Of a stretch of DNA of 64,000 bases, positions 43,975 to 54,779 are shown piece by piece. The notes beneath the pieces were generated by a model that had not been told where the DNA came from, searched no databases, and worked only from the letters and a program-made list of their open reading frames with translations. Source of the DNA: Kalaharituber pfeilii (lineage: Eukaryota > Ascomycota > Pezizomycetes > Pezizales > Pezizaceae); assembly GCA_015179045.1 (NCBI GenBank), contig WHUZ01000087.1, forward strand, positions 124,001 to 188,000, read 5' to 3'. A program made the position numbers and the translations under genes. Position 1 is the stretch's first letter. The number at the start of each line of letters is the position of its first letter.

Positions 43975-44724
43975 TTTTTATTTTTTTTTTATTTTCACAT
44001 AACCCGCTTGCAGCTGTTCGCCATGGCAGGGTCCCTGGACCGAGGTCCTTATGGCCCGGAGACAGGCACCTAAAACAAACAACAACTCACTATATACACC
44101 GACATTCAAAAGGGAATAGAGGAAATAAAACCCATGAGACAACCCGCTATGCCGTCAAGTCCATTTCCTCCACCTCCCTCCCCTTCCCCTTTCTGTCCAC
44201 CTTTGAATTTCTATCCCAGTCATACAGGCACGAATCGTACCACTTGCCTGACAACCTTACCTTCGCTGGTGTTTGGCTATCCGATTCCACCTCCCCCTCC
44301 AGGTAGATGACAACCGAGCTAGCCTTCTTTCCCTCCCTCCTCTCTTTCTTCACCAACCATCTTGCCAATCTTTCCCATCCATGGGTTCGCATTCTCCATC
44401 CAATCTCTTACTTTCCCGAGTTTCTTTGTCACCGCAATTCCACATACTACGATCGCACGACGGGATTGCGGGAGTGTCCTTTCCTTTGGGATTGGCTTCG
44501 GAGATGGTGCTGGAGATGGTTTCTTGGACATTTTCTGCTTGGGGGGACTGGTACTCTGTCCCCCTTTCACTTTTTTGGACTGGAAAGCAGTGGACTTTGT
44601 TCGGCTTTTGGGTGGTGCCACCGGAGGTCGGTCAGAATTGTCCCCTTCCGGGGGTGTGCTTGGCGGGATGTTCTGGGAGACAACTGCTGCATATGACAGC
44701 TTTGGTGGTTTCTCCGGGTCAGTT
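43975..44724 (-). mobile_element. ORF1-only retroelement (element B) with F2 3' end
   Basis: Flanked by a perfect 14-bp TSD ACTACTTGGAGATT (43961-43974 and 44725-44738). From its 5' end on the minus strand: DPEKPPKLSYAAVVSQNIPP, Pro/Ser/Lys-rich linker, RRAIVVCGIAVTKKLGKVRD, then after one frameshift SSVVIYLEGEVE and RLSGKWYDSCLYDWDRN, stop about 44147. The F2 tail follows directly (GGACC/GGTCC hairpin at 44037-44048, CCATGGCAGGG) and poly-A. No ORF2 sequence is present. Its 5' end lies inside ORF1. Confidence 0.85.
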
Positions 44725-44739
44725 ACTACTTGGAGATTA

Positions 44740-45232
44740 GGCAATATCGGAGCAAGTGTATCATGCAAGCCTAATCCCCAAGACTGTTTACGGGTCACTA
44801 TATTTTATTCCTTTTTTCTCTTCCTCTCTCTCTCTTCAGTCACGTAACCATACAAGTTGTGAGCCCATGATGCCAGTGGTACTGTAATAATCACTTTAGA
44901 GTCAATGTTGCCATTTTCAATTTCGCCACTCATGTATCTATAGTTTCTGAACACATTAACACTGTTTAGTATCTCGCGGTCCTGTGCAAAACAAAATATT
45001 AAACATTGCCTAATAATGTATATCACCGGTGGGCATAACAGGCAGTAGGTCGTATTGGCAAGTATATGCATTGACTTTGTAATCGACCTCTTAGAACCGA
45101 TGGGGTAGTTTTTGATTTTTATGTCTCATTTCCCAAAGTGGTGAGATCGCCTAAATAGTTTATATCAATGGTTAGCCTTACAAAAGTAGTGGCATGCGTA
45201 TGTGCATCAGCATATGGCCTGCGTTTGCCATT
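44740..45232. other. non-coding
   Basis: No gene recognised. Confidence 0.3.
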
Positions 45233-45246
45233 GACTCGTGGCAAGT

Positions 45247-45312
45247 TGCCCTGCTATGGCGAACAGCTGCATGCGGGGTCACGTGACAAAAACAAAAAAA
45301 AACAAAAAAAAA
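45247..45312 (+). mobile_element. F2 short copy with 14-bp TSD
   Basis: TGCCCTGCTATGGCGAACAG, GCATGCGGGGTCACGTGAC and a tail of A's with C's. TSD GACTCGTGGCAAGT at 45233-45246 and 45313-45326. Confidence 0.93.
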
Positions 45313-45410
45313 GACTCGTGGCAAGTGTGACTGTGCCAGTTTACTACGGTAGTACATACAGTTCAACTCTAGCCAAAAAGTCTTCCGGAACTATGCGATA
45401 TAAGTAAAAT

Positions 45411-45538
45411 CGAGACATGCATCCGAGTGGATCCCTGCTTCCAGTACTGTTCGTAAAATAGTAAAAAGCGAATCTAAACTCTTGCGACAAGGTCGAGTTA
45501 TGTTTTCGCAAGGGAGATCCGCTCGGATGCATGTCTCG
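45411..45538. mobile_element. 128-bp inverted-repeat element (MITE-like)
   Basis: CGAGACATGCATCCGAGTGG at the left and CCGCTCGGATGCATGTCTCG at the right, with about 75 bp between the arms. No TSD was established. Confidence 0.6.
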
Positions 45539-45539
45539 C

Positions 45540-47890
45540 AATTTCGAGACAGCGAAGTCGCTGTTCCTTATACTGCATAGTGCCGAACACCTTTGTAGAA
45601 CCACTACAACGGCAAGTACCTGAGCCAAGACATAGCGGTACGATAGTACTGCGGCTGAAGTTCAGCTACGAGTACGACAACTCAGTTTATGTCTTGCTTC
45701 AGCTTATATTTTGCAATTCTAAAGAGTTCAATGCTGAGCAACCGGGATGTCGCTAGCAATTGTTGAGGAACTCAGATCATTGGAAGTGAAGAGAATACAT
45801 AAAAAAAGTATATGCAACGAGTAGTCCACAAGACCGCCATACAGAGACGGGCCAGAGCTTGCGGAAGATCCCGATCGAGCTTGGGTGGATGACTGAGGGT
45901 AGGGTTATTTATAAATTCAGTGAGAAGAAACCATGAAGGGCACCCTGATGTCTGCCACCGGATATGGGAAGTCGTCGCCGGAGGAGACAAAATGCCAGGA
46001 AACAGTCCCGAACAGAACGGTTCATCGAGCCTTACAATACTGATGAAGACAGCTTGAAGCGGTAGTTAACGGTGTGACGCATAAAGATATTAGCTGGATA
46101 GGTGGATAGAAAGTCATTTTTTCAATCAATGAGTAATTGTTGCGGGCCCTTTCGTCATACGGAAAAATATATCATGCCACTGGGTCATTCGCCATTCCGC
46201 TAACTGATTCATCTGCAATTCCACCCCCGTAGCGTCCTTATTCAATTATCATGATGACAAGGGGCACAAACAGTTTTGGACTGGAATTGTCAACATTGTT
46301 GATTCAGCGAGGTCTTCTGATGAGATCTACGTGAATAGGAAAGCATGCAGAATCTGGCTGTTGCAGGGTATACACATGCATTGCCTTACATATATCAATC
46401 GAGAGAAGGCAGAAGAGTTCGAGATTTAAAGTATGTAAAGTCAGTATAACACGGGACGGTATTGATTCGCTAACAAGAATGCTGTCTTATACCTACCGAA
46501 CGTACACTCCGGTAAGTAGCTCTCTAAAGTTTACTGTCTTGATTGGGGTGCTTTCTTATGTGTGAATTTTCTTTATTTCAGAAACTACATTACATGCTTC
46601 GCCTTTCTACCATCTTGCATATATAAGGTACTCAGCTGGTGACCGGCTGACATCACATCACTGTCTTACATATTGATACTGGCCTACCGTACAGTACTGT
46701 CTTATTAGAGAATCAATATGGCACATGTGCTATTTCCTTATGTCCAAATCGGCTAAACAGCCAAGATCCACTAATGCAACTTGAGTCGATCCTGGCATAG
46801 TTACAAAGTTATCTCTCCTCAACCCCTTCCAAATTATTCTTTGACGCCGTAATTCAATTCTGCGTATCTTGTGCCTGAAGAGGGTATATTTGGTTTCTCA
46901 CCTTTGTACTTGTGGCGGGTTAAATGCTGTTGAAGCTCTAGACCTGAAAAGCAGGTCTCCGCTCTATGCAGGAGCGAAATCTAGATAAGATAGTGTTCCA
47001 CAAGCGCAGGGATTCAGACAACTCTACGTGCAGCTGATTGCAAAAGGTCTAACGTGCAAATGTCGGCTGTCCAAATTCTTAGAGTACAATTTCAGCTGGT
47101 ATTTGACACGCGCTTTTGGTACTTTGTGTTACAAGGGATACCACTTATCATGAATATCTCTTTCAATAAGTAGTTCAAACCTGCATGTGGAATAGATGGT
47201 CTACTTCTGCGTCGGTAAGTGCAATGTTGGATTCCCAAGATCAGGCAGAGTTGACAACGTAAGCAAGCGCTAGACACACTATGTGGACGTATAAAAGAAC
47301 GTGATAACAGGAGCTCTTGTCTTACTGATGGCAGCTTCCGTGCAACTGTCTACATCCTTGCTCAACCCGTCAGTGAGGTGTATTTGGACCAACTGCGTTT
47401 GATAAGCGCCCACGTTTCTTTTCATAGATTACGGGAATTAAAGAGAAAGGGGACACCCATAAGTAAATATTAATCTCATGGGTGTAAATGGGCGCTCAGC
47501 TGTACAGCGTGCGCGTAATTTCGCCCATCAATTGGTTCAGGATGGTTCAGGAATATTGGAATGCAATATTTGCGTTACTGTACCGTTTGCAGTGCTCTAT
47601 ATGGGCGAATTCAGTGATATTGAGCGGCGACCTCAATTTGATAGCTCAGCACTGTAGGCACGCCTTGGCCATCTGGAGGAACCCTTGCGCTAAACTGAAA
47701 AATCTCGCCGATCAATGCACAAAATCTCAAGCACACCTGTGTCTAGCTTAGCTTTGCTCTCCCTGGTCCAAATTACTACAAAGCGTGAGTCTCGAAAGCT
47801 TTTTTGTTGCCAATGTGTCCCTGTGTGGCTGTTACACAAAATCAAGGGGATTGGATTGACCGTAGGTTAGGCCAACCATAGGTACAGTCA
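45540..47890. other. 2.3 kb without a recognisable gene
   Basis: Single-copy-looking sequence. I found no frame longer than about 90 codons with protein-like composition and no terminal repeats. A small hairpin (AGACCTG/CAGGTCT) lies near 46945. Confidence 0.3.
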
Positions 47891-47903
47891 TGAGGTTACT
47901 GTC

Positions 47904-47910
47904 TATATAA
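47904..47910 (+). promoter_or_regulatory. TATA box of the hydrophobin-like gene
   Basis: TATATAA about 125 bp upstream of the ATG at 48034. A pyrimidine-rich leader and AAAATG context precede the start. Confidence 0.55.
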
Positions 47911-48033
47911 GGTTCCATCAGCGCCCTGCCTGGACTGTTTCTTTTCCACAAAGCATCCTCCAAAGGCAATATATCCACACCAAACCGCGTAACCCCACTC
48001 CAATTCGCTCACCATTCTTACTATCCTGCAAAA

Positions 48034-48370
48034 ATGCAACTCTCCGCTCTTATAGTTACTGCCACTACCTTTGCGGTCGCCGTAGCCAACCCAGTTGAGC
48101 TTCGCAAAAGAGGAAACTGCAATGGGGGGAGGAAATCGTACTGCTGCAACCTCGACGAGAACACAGGCAATGTCGACGGATGTCTTCCTGTCGGTGATAG
48201 TAAGTTAAATGCCGTCAATAGGTCATGATGTGCTTTCTGCGCATGAGCATCTGCTAATAGGGTACATACAATCTACAGCTTGCGCTCAGCCCAATTATTG
48301 CTGCGGGGATGTTAAGTCGGGCAAGGACTCAACTGTTTACTACGTCTGCGTCCCTATGCCCACTCCATGA
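48034..48370 (+). CDS. small secreted hydrophobin-like protein, two exons
   Basis: Exon 1 is 48034-48199 and exon 2 is 48279-48370. The 79-nt intron starts GTAAGT, has a CTAAT branch site and ends ACAG. They join in frame to 85 aa. The signal peptide is MQLSALIVTATTFAVAVAN, followed by a possible KR processing site. The mature part has exactly eight Cys in the hydrophobin order C-CC-C-C-CC-C, with spacings 7, 11, 6, 5 and 14 (CNGGRKSYCC; DGCLPVGDTC; NYCCGDV; YYVCVP). Hydrophobins coat aerial hyphae and spores with an amphipathic film. The loops are shorter than in typical class I or II proteins, so a related small cysteine-rich secreted protein is the alternative. Confidence 0.75.
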
Positions 48371-48736
48371 ATACCGTTCCGGCGTGCCACCAACTCCCTT
48401 TCACTTCCCCTCTGAGGGATGGGCCATGAACTTGGGGAGAAGTAGTACAAATAGGGAGAGAAGCGATGTTGATGGGAAATGCGTTTGGCACAGTCTCGAG
48501 TGAGCTGCAGGAGCCGAGCTCTCCAATCGGTTGACCGGTAATTAACTACTGCAATCGGATATTTTGTTACAGTCGTTTCCTTCTTTCTTTGCTGGGATAT
48601 GGCTCATGCCCTTCAACACTTTTTGTCCCTTAGTTCCTTTTCATTTTACATCCTATTACGTGTACTTTTGATGTCTCTGAATTTGCGCTTGATAACACTC
48701 AATATAAGGCTTGTTCTCTGTATAATTGCACACTTT
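48371..48736. other. 3' flank of the hydrophobin-like gene
   Basis: No further gene seen. Confidence 0.3.
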
Positions 48737-48800
48737 TGTTTTTTTTTAAAATTTTCAGTAATCGCTTGCCGCCCTAAGGGCTATGGCGACGTTTAGTTAC
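48737..48800 (-). mobile_element. F1 copy
   Basis: T-rich tail, AGTAATCGCTTGCCGCCC, GGGCTATGGCGACGTTTAG. The outermost pair is mismatched (A/C). TSD not clear. Confidence 0.75.
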
Positions 48801-48906
48801 ATTGAGATATGACAGAAAATAAGAGTAAACTATAACTATAACTATGAAACGTGGGACCATCATCCTTCCAGTTCTTCCATCAATTTTGCAATGGGGTCGT
48901 ATTTTG

Positions 48907-48910
<4 letters not shown>

Positions 48911-48942
<32 letters not shown>

Positions 48943-48991
48943 CATTACTCGCGTGCCGCCCTAGGGGCTATGGCGAGGTTTTAGTTACATG
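48911..48991 (-). mobile_element. F1 copy
   Basis: Poly-T, CATTACTCGCGTGCCGCCC, GGCGAGGTTTTAGTTACAT. A second, truncated F1 piece (about 48996-49033, CATTACTCGTATGCCGCC) abuts it. Confidence 0.82.
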
Positions 48992-49033
48992 AGAGTTTTT
49001 TTTTTTAAATAATATCATTACTCGTATGCCGCC

Positions 49034-50240
49034 CAATGAATCCAACAGGCCGTGATCTGCATTGGACTGAAACCGCCTGGACCGGCCTGATCCACATGAA
49101 TCAGGCCAATTAAACGAATCACTCCACAGCTATCCAGGTGAATTGAGGCCAATATTTACCAGATTGTTTGAGTATTTAAATGAGTAGAATCTCCCATATG
49201 TCTAGAATTTTAAACAGCAGCGGTCTACGACTTTTGTCAAGTATGTATCACACTTTGTATTCAAGTAAATATACTCAGAAATATTTAGAAATGATGGGCC
49301 TTCCAGATAATACAACAGACTGGACTCAATTCTTCGATGATGATACCTGATGCGCAACTGTCAATTACTGATAGTGGAAATATCCAGGACTATTAAAATC
49401 TAATTCACCTGGGTTAAATTCCAAAATCGATTGAATTTACGTAAATGGCCTGGTCGGCCTGGACTGGCCTGGTTGGCCTGGACCGGCCTGGTTGGCCTGG
49501 GCAAGCCTGAATGGTCTGGGCCAGCCTGAATGGCCTGATTGTTTCAGGCCGCCTGGGCCGGTCCAGGCGGCCCTCACGGCCTGGCCTGAACAATCAGGCC
49601 AGGCCAGTAGTGAGCGGCACGAGCTAGCTCGAGCCGAGCTGGAGGGTGAGCTCGAGCTGGCCTGGCATGAGCTCGAGCCTAGATTGATTATATATATAAT
49701 ATTGACAAACTAAACTAAACTAAGCTAAATTTTCATCTTTCTCACTACTATCAGCTAAATTGAGCATTTGGAAGTTGTTGGTAGGTCAGAATGAGCTCCA
49801 AGTCTCTAATTATTACTATGATATATTAGGTATTTACAGTTTATGAAACCTTGCACTGGCTAAGCATTTTAGCGAGCTGGCAAGAAAAACACTAGCATGA
49901 TCTTGGCTCGAGCTGGCTCGGCTCGTGCCGCTCACTACAGGCTATGTTACGGGTTCACCGCGACCGTAGTGTGGGCGGCCGGTGGAGCGCGTGAAAAGCG
50001 AAAAATGCAAGCGCATACGAAATGCGCATATGCGACGTAAGCGACATGCGACAGCCGGAAAGGCGCCGCAGTCGCATAATGAGTACTATATGAGCTACGC
50101 AGAGGACTAGCGAGTATCGCTAGTCAAGTGTCTTTTTGACCTGGCGGACGGTAACTTTCTGCGTTTACCACCTCCGTAACAGGCCAGGCCCAGAGTTTCA
50201 CGGTCCAGGCCAGTCCAGGCCTGGCCTGTTGGATTCATTG
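49034..50240. mobile_element. 1.2-kb TIR element with CAATGAATCCAACAGGCC ends
   Basis: CAATGAATCCAACAGGCC at 49034 and its inverse at the right, ending 50240. GGCCTGGACCGGCCTGG tandem repeats occupy 49446-49616. A hAT-like MITE (49608-49937) is nested in it. No transposase was seen. The same ends bound the 99-bp MITE at 14777. Confidence 0.65.
49608..49937. mobile_element. 330-bp hAT-like MITE, complete
   Basis: Inverted ends TAGTGAGCGGCACGAGC / GCTCGTGCCGCTCACTA. Flanking 8-mers CAGGCCAG and CAGGCTAT agree at 6 of 8 positions, as in an aged 8-bp hAT duplication. Related pieces lie at 14480, 42476 and 43855. Confidence 0.72.
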
Positions 50241-50367
50241 AGTGGCATTCCCTGATTGAAGAGTCCATCTATGATCTCTTGTTTCTATACAGCTAGGTAG
50301 CTTCGTATCTGGCGCATTGTGATGAACCAATTCCCATACCCCCGAACTCCCAACGTCCCACCTTACC

Positions 50368-50426
50368 TCGCCATAGCCCCTAGGGCGGTATGCGAGTAAT
50401 GATATAAAAAAAAACAAAAAAAAAAA
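50368..50426 (+). mobile_element. F1 copy with 14-bp TSD
   Basis: TCGCCATAGCCCCTAGGGC, GGTATGCGAGTAATGATAT and an A-rich tail. TSD CG(T/C)CCCACCTTACC at 50354-50367 and 50427-50440. Confidence 0.92.
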
Positions 50427-50585
50427 CGCCCCACCTTACCCGAGACCCCCCAGCCCCGGTTCTGTATTGGCAACCGACCTACGATATGCCAATACTCATA
50501 CACGTGCGGCTGACCCTGACTTACCTGTGAGCTCGCTTAAGCAACATGGCCCGGTCATTGCCTAAAGAAGCATTGAGAACCTGCT

Positions 50586-50617
<32 letters not shown>

Positions 50618-50651
50618 CACGTCAGTCATATATGGCTCATCAGTTTCCGGG

Positions 50652-52136
50652 TCAGGTTTGCCATATGCGGCCCCGATGCGCGCTTTGATGTCGTTTTTTG
50701 ATGGCTATTAGGAGCGCTCCCTTCACCTCCGGTTTATACTTCTTCCAGGTACGCCATATCCTCCTGTGCATATCTGTTGTGTGTTAGTGCTTAGGCAAAC
50801 ATGTCTTCATGGAGACTCATACTGGCGCAGTTTGCATAGTTAAAATCCGTGCGGCTCTCCTTCGGTGTCAATTCCCCTGTAGCCCAGAATGTCAAGCAGT
50901 GCCGCATTGTACTTGCTACAAGGCAGAGGAATTTCCCATTTATTTTGTCCAAAAAAATAGGATCTCGCTTTCCCTTCATTCGCGGTCCAGAAAAATAATA
51001 CTGCCAGATGATCGTTACCAGCTCCAGGGCGTTAAAATAGCGCTTTGGTATCTAAGGATTGTTAGCGTCTATCCGGGGACACTATCAGTCTACACACCTT
51101 TGTTTTCGGTCTATACTGCTCAGGACACAGGAACCTGTCCTTATCCAGGAGTTCAGCCACTTTTGTCCTTCTGTCTTCTATTGTTTCTCCTTCGAGGCCG
51201 TAGACCTCCATTATGGAAGAAGCGCATGCGGAGACCAGGTGTGACCGCGTTCGCGAGTGGATACTCTTCAGCTGTTCATCGAGGTTAGAAACAGACTCAG
51301 TAGCTCCCTGAGGGGACTCACATAGCGCGTACTCTCGCGAGTCGGCTCAGCGGTTTTCCCCGCCTTTTCATCCCCTTCGGCCCACGCTTCGTTGACTAAT
51401 GCTGTAAGATAGACAGATAGTATCAACTACTGCCTTGCGATGGACCGGAGCGGTGAGAACTGGCGGAACGAACGTACGACCACATGCGAGTGTGAGTGCG
51501 AAAGCGTGAGAGCGAAAAAGAAGAGAAGAGAAGGTTGTTCCTTGTATGTGCTAGAGTACAGGAAATCTATATATATGATACGCCTCACGTGCTGCCCTTA
51601 TCTCTACGTGCTACCTTATCCATGCCAAGCTTGCATTAACCCATTCCGTCGTCGTCACCACAATGCATGCAATTGTTCCGGGTCCAGAAGAGCCTTTCGA
51701 AACAATATATAATCCCTGATAGTTGCTTCTGCATGCATAGCTATTGCTTGCAAATTGAGGTCCAAGGACGAGAATGACCTTGACATTGCACTTTGCACCG
51801 TATTTCTTGTCTCTGTTTGTGTCCTCACTGTGACTGCATCACCATCCTCCCCATTCTTCTCAATTTTTAGCACCCCATCTGCACAATTTGACTTGGAGCA
51901 CTTACATTTTCTGTGTATGTGATGAACACTTTCTGAGATGAGGGTGGTGCCTCTCGTGACACAGGACGTTTGGTTCCACGTTTGTGTGGGGCCTCTGGAA
52001 GGTCGGTTTCGTCTATGTCTTGATAGTTCGGACTTGTTTCCCGTTCAGATTGAGGAATACTTGATTGAGAGATACTTTCAGCCCTTCTTGCCCCTCGTTG
52101 TGGCCTCCTGGTAGGTTTCTGTCCTAATTGCTGCAT
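50652..52136 (-). CDS. split gene for a conserved fungal protein, tentatively DUF6532-like
   Basis: Exons inferred from frame and splice sites (minus): 52136-51906, ~51858-51659, 51401-51322, 51271-51098, 51051-50823, 50773-50652; introns 46-50 nt with CTAAC branch sites where best defined. Protein pieces in order: basic disordered N-terminus (MQQLGQKPTRRPQRGARR); IRDYILFRKALLDPEQLHA; LVNEAWAEGDEKAGK; VYGLEGETIEDRRTKVAELL; DKDRFLCPEQYRPKTK; IPKRYFNALELVTIIWQYYF; FLCLVASTMRHCLTFWATGE; IWRTWKKYKPEVKGALLIAI. The Ile/Leu-rich block followed by FWATGE resembles the central part of DUF6532 proteins of unknown function. The last four exons join cleanly. The second-to-third exon junction is off by one base, so either that exon end is wrong or the gene is damaged there. 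Confidence 0.5.
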
Positions 52137-52139
52137 CTT

Positions 52140-52482
52140 TATGTTAGAGTGGATGGTCCTACGAGAGTTTAGATATAAGTGGAAGGAGACGGGTAGTCGG
52201 TTTATATGGATCTTTGAGAAGGAAAGGCGGGCTGGAGCAGACAGCTGGGTAATGAACGTCTCTTTAATGTTGGATTGAGGCTTGCTTGGACCTCTGATAT
52301 GACCCTTGAGTTTCTTTGGTGACCTACTCGTTCATTCACAATGCACATAACTAGTCAGCCGTTCCAACACTTTGTGAACGAGCGGATTTTATCAGGACCT
52401 GTCAAAAGTAGAAATCTCAAGCGGTTGTACCCGCTATCAGATCCGAGTTCAAAGAACCACGCTTACAGCGCTAAGCCATGGC
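52140..52482. other. non-coding
   Basis: Upstream of the split gene. No repeat recognised. Confidence 0.3.
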
Positions 52483-52587
52483 AGGGTCCCTGGGCAAGCC
52501 CTCAAAGCCCGGAGACAGGCTTAACAAAGAAAGTTCTACAGTACATACACATCCCTGTTCCACCCCCTTCTCTCCCCTTCTAGAACC
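52483..52587 (-). mobile_element. F2 LINE 3' UTR piece without poly-A
   Basis: CCATGGCAGGGTCCCTGGGC, GCCCGGAGACAGGCTTAAC and TAACAAAGAAAGTTCTACA, the same order as in the LINE at 750-1233. Both ends are truncated. Confidence 0.75.
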
Positions 52588-52604
52588 AGTGACAACGACC
52601 ACAC

Positions 52605-52890
52605 GCGATAGTTGGTATCGTTGAGCTCGTTCCTGAACACTCCCGGATATTCCTGACATTTCTACCTGGTTCCAGTCATTTCCTTGGTCTTCTATGTACT
52701 TTGTTTGTTTGTTTGTTTGTTTGTTTGTTTGTTTGTTTGCTCGTTTGCTCGGAATTTGGCAATGAGGGCTCTCTATAAAAGAGGCCTCCCTCCCCGCTCT
52801 CTTGACTCCCCACGCAATGTGGTAGATCCCAGCGAAGGAGAGATTCACACACCTCTACAACCTCCTCGGGCCACGTCCAGCATCACGTGA
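52605..52890 (+). promoter_or_regulatory. TATA-containing leader of an F1-group LINE (repeat of 13370-13605)
   Basis: GGTATCGTTGAGCTCG, CCCGGATATTCCTGAC, a (TTTG)n tract, CTCTATAAAAGAGGCCTCC (TATA at 52774), then CACGCAATG. LINE ORF1-like frames follow from about 53000. Its repetition at 13370-13605 supports a mobile-element leader rather than a host promoter. Confidence 0.5.
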
Positions 52891-52949
52891 CCGAGGCCGT
52901 ATCTCGACCACCAGACACCGCAGCGATACGCAGACAACAGGAAACGACG

Positions 52950-53634
52950 CCCCTCAGCCCGACGGTCGCGGGGACCCCAAAAGCCCACTCGAAATCGACG
53001 AAATAAACACCTTCCTCCACGAAATAGGATCCAGACAGCTCAAAACCAGATCAGACCGGAGACTCAAACAGCACGCCCGACCACCACACCGAACAATCTC
53101 ACAACCCACGGGGGGCCCGCGAGACCCCATCAACGGCGACCCACACCTAGGAAATCACCATTGACGTGGACCAAGGACATCAGTGCGATCCCAGCACCCC
53201 TGAGAGCTCAGGAGCCAAAATGGCCTGCCCATCGACCCAATAACGAGGATAGGCTGATCACATATCACATCTACAAAGAACGACAGGCCACACCCCAGCA
53301 CGAACCACACATCCCACTTGCCACGCGGACAGCCATACACACACACCACTCGCCACCCGCACCACTCGCCACCCGCCACCCGCATACAGACCGACGGATC
53401 ACCACCACCCACTAGCCACCGAGAAAAATGGCAGGAAAGACCAAACGAGGACGCACCAGCAACAAGAACGACCCACGCCGCGTCCAGAGCGCATCACGGG
53501 GCGATCGACGACAGGAGAGAAGACCCAGGGTAAACAACCTGGAATTCTGCCATATCCAGAACTGGAAAGCCCGAGAAAACGTCACATTCATCCAGAAAGA
53601 CCAACAATATATTATAATAGAGGGATTTTGCTGA
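52950..53634 (+). pseudogene. LINE ORF1 N-terminal remains
   Basis: Basic, Pro/Arg/Thr-rich frames: KSPLEIDEINTFLHEIGSRQ and, from 53428, MAGKTKRGRTSNKNDPRRVQ ending NVTFIQKDQQYIIIEGFC. The composition (A-rich, basic) matches the other ORF1 regions here. It is cut at about 53630 by a sequence rich in CCAGGGAT/ATCCCTGG motifs. Confidence 0.45.
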
Positions 53635-54166
53635 TACCAGGGATTTATCAGGGATAAAGCCCTAAACATGTGGCACAACCCTGGGAATAGCAAAAAATGC
53701 AATTGAGTTTTTGCTGCATCAGGGATACTCCAGGTTTTCTCCCTTTCGTGCCCAGCCGCTAACCTACTTACCTTACTGAACTTCGAGATGGCAACTCAAT
53801 CCAAAGCTTACTAAGTCATAACTGCGGGTGTGCTATGACTACTACTACCAATTTGGACTGGTAACTATAGGCAGTACAGGCCGTAGTGTAGGCCTTTGCT
53901 CCCATGAAAATGGAACACCTTTGAACTACGTGTATCACAACTCAACATTCTCAGACAATCCCTGATTTTTGGTTTACCGTGTGAATCAGTTCACTGGATC
54001 GATCTCAGCTTTCAGAATGAAAATTGAGTACAAACTGGTGAAGATAGATGGGAGTCAAAAGCAGTGGTTTCCAGGGATCCAGCCCTGGAAATCCAATCCC
54101 AGGGATGAAATTCCTCCCGTAGGATTCTCTAGCGCGTGGCGCAGTCATCCCTGGAAATCCCACAAG
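53630..54166. other. probable insertion with CCAGGGAT-type inverted motifs
   Basis: GGGATTTTGCTGATACCAGG at the left and CAGTCATCCCTGGAAATCCC at the right, with several CCAGGGAT/ATCCCTGG motifs in between. ORF1-like coding resumes directly after it (KFQDIIEHTRDRKPDEAKKL). This suggests a DNA element inside ORF1. TIRs are not perfect. Confidence 0.4.
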
Positions 54167-54779
54167 TTCCAAGACATTATCGAACACACCAGGGACAGGA
54201 AACCTGACGAAGCCAAGAAGCTAGAGGACGCCACCACCAGGGCGGTAGGCAAAGGGAGGTTCCCGGAGAAGGACGAGTACAACGGTCCAACACGAGTCAT
54301 TACGATAGAAGACATCCAAGAAGGGAGGGTAGACACACAGGAGATCATTGCATTATCGAGAAAAGCGAGGCCATGGACCCCTGCCCCCCGGAGGACCAGA
54401 TAGAAGACTCAATCACGGTCAAACAAATTCAAGTGCCGGGCACTTACGACGACGGAGACTATGCCCCGGACTCATACGAGGGATACACGGGATCCTGGGA
54501 AAGGACAGCGACGGAGGGGATAGCGACTCCTCCACCGGGACGGTAATATTCGTGGCCGACACACAGGGAGGACCGGCACAGCCCACCCCAAACAGATCGG
54601 ACGACGCTCTTGGGACGGCAAAACTCCCGGCGAGCACCCAAGACACCCACGAGCCCGGATACACCCCCCCGCCCGACGACATCAGGGAAAGATTCTTCGC
54701 GCTGCAGAAGCAGGGCATGGATAGACCAGCAACACCCGACCAAGACGACAGCCTGTACGCAGACATAGAGAATGAGCTG
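54167..54779 (+). pseudogene. LINE ORF1 N-terminal region, first copy
   Basis: KLEDATTRAVGKGRFPEKDE, then in shifting frames SITVKQIQVPGTYDDGDYAP and STGTVIFVADTQGG, PGYTPPPDD. These match the second copy starting at 56015 (TIVVRQLIPNTYDDESYVAD; ETVLYVAETQPG; GYTPPP). Frames change at least twice. At 54780 it is joined directly to ORF2 endonuclease sequence, so a large deletion removed the end of ORF1 and the start of ORF2. Confidence 0.6.
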
